Program-made: the position numbers and the translations under genes
Shown here: piece after piece, positions 57,961 through 64,000 of the stretch
Layout: every line of letters starts with the position of its first letter
How positions within the stretch are numbered: the stretch's first letter is position 1
The notes under the pieces: model-generated
What the model saw: only the letters and a program-made list of their open reading frames with translations
Told to the model about the DNA's origin: nothing
Database searches by the model: none
Source: Comamonas sp.
Lineage (GTDB): Bacteria; Pseudomonadota; Gammaproteobacteria; Burkholderiales; Burkholderiaceae_C
Reading direction: 5' to 3'
NCBI RefSeq assembly: GCF_009360615.1
Contig: NZ_SPEY01000095.1
Coordinates: 27,799 to 91,798, forward strand
DNA length: 64,000 nucleotides

Positions 57961-60900
57961 ATGGCAGAACAAGACACAAACCCTGGCGCCAAGGCCTCCT
58001 CCCCGATCCCCAGACGCCGCCGTTGGTTGAGAACACTGGGCTGGACGGTTGCTGCGGCCCTGCTCGCCCTGGTGCTGGCACTTGGCAGCCTGCTGTGGTG
58101 GATTGGCAGGGACGACTCCCTTAACCTGACGCTGCAGCGCGTGGCAGGCTGGCTGCCCGCAGACCAGTCCCTGGTCGCCAAGGAGGTTTCGGGCAGCGTC
58201 AAGAACGGTGGCCGTATCGGGTGGCTGAAATGGCAAAGCCCGACCATGCAGATCGAGGTCACCGAGGCGCAGATCGGATGGCAGTTCAGGCCTTTGCTGC
58301 TGTCCCGTACGCTCAGGCTGGGAGAGGTGCACATCGCCGAGCTGCGCATTGCCAGCGCGCCCGACCCTGACAAACCCGCCAGCGAACCACTGCAGTCGCT
58401 GACCCTGCCGGTGAAGATAGAGCTGCCCTTCAGGATCGATCAGATCCTCTGGCAAGGCCCGCCCGAGGCCGTGGTTCAGGACCTTCGCGGTCGCTATGAA
58501 TACACGGGCACAGACCATGAACTCAAGGTCAGCAGCCTGCGTTTTGCCCAGGGCGCCTACCAGGCCCAGCTAAAGCTGCAGGGCGCCGCTCCCATGGCGA
58601 TGCAGGCCGAGGCCACCGGCGATGTGCAAGTGCCCAATCCTCTGGACAAGGACGGCGATGCCGGCGCCACCATTGCCGTGCAAGCCAAGGTGACGGTCGA
58701 AGGCACGCTGGCCACCGAAGCAGCCAGGCTGGCAATCAAGGCCAATGCCAGCGCTGAAGCATCGCCCCCCGGCCCGGGAACTCAAGACCCGCCGGCAACC
58801 GCCGCTATGCACAAGAAGATCGGGCAGCCATCTCGCTCCGGCTCCGAAGCAGCAGTAACAGAAGCGGGCACCGTGCAAGCCGATGTGGAGGCCAGCATCA
58901 TGCCCTGGCGCAGCCAGCCGCTGCTGGCAGCCAAGGCCCGGCTCCGGAATCTCGATGTCTCGGCTTTCTGGCCTCAAGGGCCGCGTACCCTATTGACCGG
59001 CCAGCTGCAGGCTGGCCCAAACGAGTCCGTGCCCGCAGCTGCAGACCTTGAGACGCAGCCCTGGAAGCTCGATGCCAGCATCAGCAACGCACTGCCCGGC
59101 CCCTGGGACCGGCAGCGCCTGCCCGTGGCAGAGCTGACAGCCCGAATCGATTTCGATGGTCAGCAATGGCAAGTGGACGATTCCCGTATCCAGATCGGCC
59201 GGGGCAGCGTCCTGCTCAGCGGTCAGTTCACCCCGGCCACCCGGCTTTTCGAAGGCCTGGCCAGCGTGGCGCAGCTCAATCCGGCCGATCTCTACAGCAC
59301 GCTGGAAGCCTCTCCCCTGCAGGGCGAGATCAGCGCCAGGGCCGTGGCTGCCGATACCGATGACGGTGCTGCGGCAGCCAGCAAGATTGTGTTCGCCGCC
59401 AATCTGCAGGCCGCCAGCGGCAAACGCGACAGCCGGGCGCTGCGCATTCAGAGCCTGGCGGCCAGCGGTCAGTGGAAGGCCCCGCTGCTGCAGCTGGAAA
59501 AGCTGCAGCTCGAAGCGTTGCAGGCCAGCATCGATGCCAGATCCGTGGAGTTCAATACCGAAACTCAAGAAGCCAGGGCCAGGCTCAAGGCTGCGGCACC
59601 CGGGGCGCAACTGAGCATCGAAGGACAGATGGGTCCCGCCAGCGGCGCTGTCCAAAGCCAGCTGCAGCTCGGCTCCATGAGCACGCTCACGCAATGGCTG
59701 CGCAAGCTGCCGGGCGTCAAGGACCCACTGAGCGGTGCGCAGCTTGATGGCAGCGCAGATTTGCAACTGGCCCTGAAGGGCGGTTGGGAAAATCTGCTCA
59801 AGCGCCTGAGCGCCGCCCATGGTGCGGCCATTCCCGCCAGCGGCTTGCAGATTCAGGCCAAGCTACGCGCCGAGAAAATTCGCTATCTGCCCGCCGGCAC
59901 CGCAGCCGAGCAGAGCACCGTCCTGCCTGCGCTGGCACTGAGCATTGACGGCAGCCCCGAAAATGCCAGGGTTGGCCTGACCGCGCAGGCCCAGCAGGCC
60001 GGCAAGAGCATTCAGCTCGACACCGCTTTACAAGCCGGCCTGGCCAGCAGCAAGGGCATGGCCCCGCTGGACTGGCAGGCCAGCCTTGAAAAGCTGCAGG
60101 CCCAGCTCACCCCCGACAAGCGCAAGCCCGGCCCCTGGGTCGTGCAGCTTCAGCCCGGTGCCCCCGTCCAGATCCAACAGCGCACCAGCGGCAGCACGGT
60201 GCTGAGTACCGTCTACCAACTCAGCGCCGGCAAGCTGCAGATCACGCCCCCGAAACTGGGCGTCAGGCGTACCAGCAGCGAGCCACTGCCTCCCGCCCAG
60301 CTGACATGGGAGGCGAGCTCCGTCACCCGTGCCGGCAGCGGCCAATGGGGTGTGCGCAGCGCAGGGCAGGCGCTTGGAATTCCACTGGCCTGGGTCGACG
60401 CCTTCAGCCTGGGCGATGACGATCCACCACTGGAGGCCGCCGGGATCTCCGGCGACCTGAGCTTCAACGCGCGCTGGAACCTGGACACCCTGGGCAAGGA
60501 TCTCAAGGCCGATCTCACGGTCGAGCGCGCCGCAGGCGATCTGCGGCTGGCGGTGGACGATGGCTCCAGCACCACCGTCATCCAGACCACCGGCCCCACG
60601 GCCACACGTGCCGGCAGGACTCGCACGCGCCAGATTGGCGGCACAGGCATGCGCTCGCGCATCAAGGACATACGCCTCAACGTGCAGGCGCAGGGTAGCC
60701 AGGTCAACACCCAACTGCTCTGGGAGAGCGAGCGCGCAGGCAAGCTCAGTGCCGACCTGCGCACCCAGCTCCGCTATCAGCAAGACGGCTGGACGCTGCC
60801 CGCCACGGCACCTCTGTCGGGCCAGCTGCATGCCAACATGCCCGATATGGGGCTGTGGGCCCTGTTTGCGCCACCCGGATGGCGCATTCAAGGCACCTTG

Positions 60901-62208
60901 GCTGCAGACGCCACCATCAGCGGCACCTTGCAGGACCCCAAGTGGCAGGGCGATCTCAAGGCCGATGGGCTCAACATCGTGTCCTTGCTCGATGGCGTGG
61001 ACCTGCGCGACGGCATTCTGCGCGCCAGGCTGCAAGGCACCAGACTGGACATCACCGAACTGCGCCTCAAGGGCGGAAAAGGCAGCCAGGCGCGCATTCT
61101 GGGCTATAGCGGCAATCTGACCCGTGCTCCTGAAGATGGCGGCCAGCTTACCGGCTCGGGCTACGCCCAGTTCACACCACCAGGTACGGGAGCCGAATCG
61201 GGCCTGAGCATGAATCTGCAGGCCAAGGCCAGCAAGCTGCAAGTCCTGGTGCGCGCCGACCGCCAGGTCAGCGTCTCCGGTGATCTGCAGGCCCGGCTGG
61301 AGCAAGGCCAGTTCACGCTGCGCGGCGACCTGACGGTCGACAGAGCCTCCATCATCCTGCCCGAAGAATCCGCGCCATCGCTGGACAAGGATGTGGTGGT
61401 GCGCTCGGCGGCATCGCGCAAGGCCGAAGAGGAGGAGCGCCGGCGTAGCGAACAACAGGCCCGCAAGGAGCAGGCCCGCGCCACGCCACGCAAGGTGCCA
61501 GACATTCTCGTCAAGCTCGACATGGGACGTGACTTTGCGCTGCAAGGCTTTGGCATCACCACGCGACTGCTGGGTCAGCTTGAAGTGCGAGGCGCCAGCT
61601 ACATCGGCGGCCCGCCCAGCGTGACCGGAGAAATCCGAACCGAGCAAGGTCGCTACCGCGCCTGGGGCCAGTCGCTGAATGTAGAGACCGGACTGATCCG
61701 CTTCAACGGTCCCTACAACAACCCCTCGCTGGACATCCTGGCGCTGCGCCCGAACATTGCCGTCAAGGCCGGTGTGCAGGTGCTGGGCACGGCCAGTGCG
61801 CCACGTGTGCTGCTGTACTCCGACCCTGCCCTGCCCGATGCGGAAAAGCTCTCCTGGGTCGTCATGGGCCGTGACCCGGCCTCCGGAGGGGCCAGCAGCG
61901 CCTTGCTCCAGCAGGCCGCCATGGCCTTGCTGGCAGGTGGCAACAGCGCCAGCGGGAAGATTGCGGGCAGCCTGGGTCTCGATGAAGTCGGATTCAAGGG
62001 CGGCGGGGACGGCACGGACGCAGCCGGCGCCGCGCTAACCCTGGGCAAGCGCATATCGGACAAGCTCTACCTGACCTACGAGCAGAGCCTGTCGGGAGCC
62101 ATGGGCATCATCTACATCTTCTACGACCTGTCGCGCAGCGTCACCTTGCGCGCTCAGACCGGCATGACCAGCGCCATGGACATCGTCTATACCGTGCGCA
62201 AGGATTGA
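57961..62208 (+). CDS. tamB: TamB: AsmA-like translocation/assembly module protein
   Basis: The product is about 1415 residues, starting MAEQDTNPGAKASSPIPRRR, with one N-terminal membrane anchor (TVAAALLALVLALGSLLWWI). A very long repetitive beta-rich periplasmic part follows, and a C-terminal DUF490/TamB domain (last ~350 residues: ITTRLLGQLEVRGASYIGGP, GRDPASGGASSALLQQAAMA, and the final LSGAMGIIYIFYDLSRSVTL). It bridges inner and outer membranes and likely conducts phospholipids. It is coupled to tamA. Confidence 0.92.
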   Translation: MAEQDTNPGAKASSPIPRRRRWLRTLGWTVAAALLALVLALGSLLWWIGRDDSLNLTLQRVAGWLPADQSLVAKEVSGSVKNGGRIGWLKWQSPTMQIEVTEAQIGWQFRPLLLSRTLRLGEVHIAELRIASAPDPDKPASEPLQSLTLPVKIELPFRIDQILWQGPPEAVVQDLRGRYEYTGTDHELKVSSLRFAQGAYQAQLKLQGAAPMAMQAEATGDVQVPNPLDKDGDAGATIAVQAKVTVEGTLATEAARLAIKANASAEASPPGPGTQDPPATAAMHKKIGQPSRSGSEAAVTEAGTVQADVEASIMPWRSQPLLAAKARLRNLDVSAFWPQGPRTLLTGQLQAGPNESVPAAADLETQPWKLDASISNALPGPWDRQRLPVAELTARIDFDGQQWQVDDSRIQIGRGSVLLSGQFTPATRLFEGLASVAQLNPADLYSTLEASPLQGEISARAVAADTDDGAAAASKIVFAANLQAASGKRDSRALRIQSLAASGQWKAPLLQLEKLQLEALQASIDARSVEFNTETQEARARLKAAAPGAQLSIEGQMGPASGAVQSQLQLGSMSTLTQWLRKLPGVKDPLSGAQLDGSADLQLALKGGWENLLKRLSAAHGAAIPASGLQIQAKLRAEKIRYLPAGTAAEQSTVLPALALSIDGSPENARVGLTAQAQQAGKSIQLDTALQAGLASSKGMAPLDWQASLEKLQAQLTPDKRKPGPWVVQLQPGAPVQIQQRTSGSTVLSTVYQLSAGKLQITPPKLGVRRTSSEPLPPAQLTWEASSVTRAGSGQWGVRSAGQALGIPLAWVDAFSLGDDDPPLEAAGISGDLSFNARWNLDTLGKDLKADLTVERAAGDLRLAVDDGSSTTVIQTTGPTATRAGRTRTRQIGGTGMRSRIKDIRLNVQAQGSQVNTQLLWESERAGKLSADLRTQLRYQQDGWTLPATAPLSGQLHANMPDMGLWALFAPPGWRIQGTLAADATISGTLQDPKWQGDLKADGLNIVSLLDGVDLRDGILRARLQGTRLDITELRLKGGKGSQARILGYSGNLTRAPEDGGQLTGSGYAQFTPPGTGAESGLSMNLQAKASKLQVLVRADRQVSVSGDLQARLEQGQFTLRGDLTVDRASIILPEESAPSLDKDVVVRSAASRKAEEEERRRSEQQARKEQARATPRKVPDILVKLDMGRDFALQGFGITTRLLGQLEVRGASYIGGPPSVTGEIRTEQGRYRAWGQSLNVETGLIRFNGPYNNPSLDILALRPNIAVKAGVQVLGTASAPRVLLYSDPALPDAEKLSWVVMGRDPASGGASSALLQQAAMALLAGGNSASGKIAGSLGLDEVGFKGGGDGTDAAGAALTLGKRISDKLYLTYEQSLSGAMGIIYIFYDLSRSVTLRAQTGMTSAMDIVYTVRKD

Positions 62209-62575
62209 TCAGATGAAAGACGACATTCCTTGGGCGGCATGCGATCACAGCTATCCATCTTGATAGCCCACGCCGCCCCGCCCTGCTGAAGCAAGTCTCT
62301 GGCAGGACCATGCTGCACATACGGCGGGGATGGAGCAGGAGCCGGCTGGCCCACGGACAAAGACAGCGAGCAAGTCATGAACCGCGGTCATGGCTTGCCG
62401 TGGCTGCACCGACCGGGCAGCCGGACCAGGAGCGACTGCGACGGTCGATGGAAGCATTTCAGGGCAAGCAGTGCTGGCACGGTCATCAAGCGGTGCCGCC
62501 ATCTGTCAATGATCCGGCTGCGCTACTGCGGTCCAGCTCCCTCAATTCAGACCCTCAACGACCTGCTGCCGCTCC
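62209..62575. other. Intergenic stretch without a clear gene
   Basis: These 367 bases lie between the convergent tamB and metal-repressor genes. Small frames on both strands have no coding character. I see no hairpin strong enough to call a terminator with confidence. Confidence 0.55.
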
Positions 62576-62851
62576 TCATCTGACATAGGAACGCAGCACC
62601 TTCACGACCAGCTCCAGATCCTGCTCACGCTGCTCGGCCGTTGCGGCTTCGGCACCCAGGTGCTCGCGCACATGACCTTCGAGCAGCTCCAGCATCAGAC
62701 CATTGACGGCTCCGCGCACGGCCGCCAATTGCTGCAATACCACGGCACAGTCCTGACCTTCTTCCAGGGCTCGCTCCAGTGCCTGGGTCTGTCCCTTGAT
62801 GCGCCGAATGCGCGCGAGCAAGGGCTTTTGATTCGAAACGGTGTGCGACAT
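62576..62851 (-). CDS. RcnR/FrmR-type metal-sensing repressor (DmeR-like)
   Basis: The product is 91 residues, starting MSHTVSNQKPLLARIRRIKG. It is a CsoR/RcnR-family four-helix repressor with His3, a Cys near 36 (EGQDCAVVLQQ), and two His in ELLEGHVREH. This is the ligand set of nickel/cobalt sensors RcnR and DmeR rather than copper sensors. It is divergent from a CDF efflux gene with an inverted repeat between them. Without metal it should repress the efflux gene. Longer upstream starts run through the operator and are unlikely. Confidence 0.88.
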   Translation of the reverse strand: MSHTVSNQKPLLARIRRIKGQTQALERALEEGQDCAVVLQQLAAVRGAVNGLMLELLEGHVREHLGAEAATAEQREQDLELVVKVLRSYVR

Positions 62852-62885
62852 GGCTGGAATTGTAGTCCTCATGCCGGCGCGGGAA

Positions 62886-62906
62886 ATATACTGGGGTAGA
62901 GTATAT
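62886..62906. promoter_or_regulatory. Operator of the nickel/cobalt repressor
   Basis: ATATACT at 62886-62892, GGGGTAG, and AGTATAT at 62900-62906 form a perfect inverted repeat around a G-rich centre. RcnR sites have the form TACT-G-tract-AGTA, which this matches. It lies between the divergent repressor and efflux genes, 15 bases before the efflux ATG. Confidence 0.8.
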
Positions 62907-62921
62907 GAAAACACGCCAATC

Positions 62922-63881
62922 ATGACCTCAAGCACTGCCGCCCCCCAACCCCACACGCGACAACACTCCCACCGCTTCGATCAAGGCAATCCGTTGGCAG
63001 AAAAGAATGCCAAGCTGGCCATGGTGTTGACGCTGGTCATGATGGTGCTGGAGATCACCGCCGGCTATTACTTCAACTCCATGGCCCTGCTGGCCGATGG
63101 CTGGCACATGAGCTCCCATGCGCTGGCACTGGGCCTGTCGGTCAGCGCCTATGCCGCAGCACGCAAGCTGGCCAATGACGGGCGCTTCAGCTTCGGCACC
63201 TGGAAGATAGAAATCCTGGCGGGATACACCAGCGCTATCTGCCTGCTGCTGGTGGCTGCGCTGATGGCTTTTGAGTCCATACACCGACTGCTCTCGCCTG
63301 CAGCCATTCACTACCAGCAAGCCATCGGCGTCGCCGTTCTTGGCCTGCTGGTCAACCTGGCCTGTGCCTGGCTGCTCAAGGATGGCCACCCTCATCACCA
63401 CGACCATGAATCGCATCACGATCACCACCATGGACACGACCATGCGCATGGCGACCTGAACCTGCGCTCCGCCTATCTGCACGTGATTGCAGATGCCGCC
63501 ACATCGGTCATGGCCATCGTGGCCCTGCTGGGCGGCATGCTGCTGGGCTTGGTCTGGCTGGACTCGGTCATGGGCCTGATCGGCTCTGCCATGGTCGCAG
63601 CCTGGGCCTTCGGCCTGCTGCGCGATAGCAGTCGCGTGCTGCTCGATGCGGAAATGGATGCCCCCGTCGTGGCGGAGGTACGCGAGGCCATTGCGCAAGG
63701 CCCGCTGCCCGTCAACATCACCGACCTGCATGTCTGGCGCGTGGGCAAGAACCAATACGCCTGCATCATCGCAGTCGAAAGCGCAGCCATCGTCACCCCC
63801 GACTACATTCGCGGGTTGCTGGCGTTACACGATGAACTGACCCACGTCTCCGTCGAAGTCAACCGCATAGAGCTTGCATAA
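62922..63881 (+). CDS. dmeF: CDF family metal efflux transporter (DmeF-like)
   Basis: The product is about 319 residues, starting MTSSTAAPQPHTRQHSHRFD. Six membrane segments carry CDF motifs: MALLADGWHMSSHALALGLS (HxxxD-type site on segment 2), and VIADAATSVMAIVALLGGML (site on segment 5). A His-rich loop HPHHHDHESHHDHHHGHDHA lies between segments 4 and 5. The N-terminal SHxFD element is typical of DmeF, an exporter of cobalt and nickel. It is divergent from the RcnR/DmeR-like gene. Confidence 0.9.
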   Translation: MTSSTAAPQPHTRQHSHRFDQGNPLAEKNAKLAMVLTLVMMVLEITAGYYFNSMALLADGWHMSSHALALGLSVSAYAAARKLANDGRFSFGTWKIEILAGYTSAICLLLVAALMAFESIHRLLSPAAIHYQQAIGVAVLGLLVNLACAWLLKDGHPHHHDHESHHDHHHGHDHAHGDLNLRSAYLHVIADAATSVMAIVALLGGMLLGLVWLDSVMGLIGSAMVAAWAFGLLRDSSRVLLDAEMDAPVVAEVREAIAQGPLPVNITDLHVWRVGKNQYACIIAVESAAIVTPDYIRGLLALHDELTHVSVEVNRIELA

Positions 63882-63932
63882 TTACGTCGGTTGAAATCAA
63901 CAGGCTGGTAACGCAGGTAGAATCCAGCGTCC

Positions 63933-64000
63933 CTCCCCGTAGTTCAATGGATAGAACGGTCGCCTCCTAAGCGACAGATACAGGTTCGATTCCTGTCGGG
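63933..64000 (+). tRNA. tRNA-Arg (anticodon CCT), partial
   Basis: The acceptor strand CTCCCCG (63933-63939), D-arm GTTCAATGGATAGAAC, anticodon arm GTCGC-CTCCTAA-GCGAC and T-arm ACAGG-TTCGATT-CCTGT are all present. The loop gives anticodon CCT, reading AGG. The window ends after CGGG of the 3' acceptor strand, so the last bases are missing. Confidence 0.93.

Noticed and set aside
56006..58081. Leftward frame of 691 codons opposite tamA
   Set aside because: It is an antisense shadow; tamA has clear POTRA and barrel features, and the leftward product has none.
1..64000. CRISPR array, rRNA operon or insertion sequence other than the prophage
   Set aside because: I saw no regularly spaced direct repeats, no rRNA signature and no IS transposase; the only transposase is the phage one.

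Overview
The window looks like chromosomal DNA of a high-GC betaproteobacterium of the family Comamonadaceae, most likely Comamonas. The basis is gene content and order: a complete aa3-type cytochrome oxidase locus with the small assembly genes typical of Burkholderiales, several Bug/TctC periplasmic binding proteins, a DUF1841 gene, TamA-TamB, and an intergenic CCCCCTGAGCCGC-type palindromic repeat that I associate with this family. The genus is inferred from memory of protein families, not from a search.

Positions 1 to about 19,960 are one end of a Mu-like transposable prophage of the BcepMu type. Leftward from about 7.1 kb run holin, SLT endolysin, nested Rz/Rz1 spanins, a C4 zinc-finger protein, DUF2730, Mu gp26-like and gp27-like proteins, the large terminase (gp28), the portal (gp29) and the gpF-like head protein, which runs off the left edge. 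Capsid and tail genes must lie to the left. At 7.2-9.5 kb is a leftward lysogeny cassette: an XRE repressor and three accessory proteins, two of them membrane-anchored. The repressor and two of the accessory proteins share a short F-x-G...Q-A-(A/S)-A-G-D motif. I consider this the most unusual element of the window. Rightward from 9.65 kb runs the early region: Ner-like protein, CII-like and winged-helix regulators, DUF3102, DDE transposase A, AAA+ transposition protein B, several small genes, DUF3164, DUF2528, GemA and Mor. A leftward cargo gene follows, and a candidate prophage terminus lies near 19,962 inside the 3' end of a host aldolase gene.

From 19.95 to 24.5 kb lies a small catabolic cluster (RraA-like aldolase, amidohydrolase, two Bug proteins, divergent IclR regulator), apparently cut by the prophage. 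At 25.1-26.1 kb is rpoH, preceded by a perfect CIRCE element. A third Bug protein, a palindromic repeat and a six-gene operon (27.5-33.3 kb) follow. That operon encodes a fatty-acid hydroxylase family protein, a desaturase, a ketoacyl synthase III fused to a haem-oxygenase-like diiron domain, an unrecognised protein, a DUF2442-DMP19-like protein and an HTH-Imm22-like protein. A stretch without a convincing gene (33.3-34.4 kb) precedes a PAS-GGDEF-EAL protein.

From 45.1 down to 36.4 kb runs the cytochrome oxidase locus: subunit II (with fused cytochrome c and OmpA domains), subunit I, a 36-residue assembly protein, Cox11, DUF2970, subunit III, SURF1, a Sco-like membrane protein, haem O synthase and SCO. 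A DUF2909 gene lies antisense inside it, and no haem A synthase gene is present. From 45.6 to 64 kb are mostly housekeeping genes: BioC-like methyltransferase, ComF, TrmL, DUF4148, MaoC, LysE exporter, Kef-type antiporter, DUF1841, cytochrome c4, a MoxR-VWA pair with a GNAT gene, TamA-TamB, a DmeR/DmeF-like nickel-cobalt efflux pair with its operator, and the start of a tRNA-Arg(CCT) cut by the right edge.
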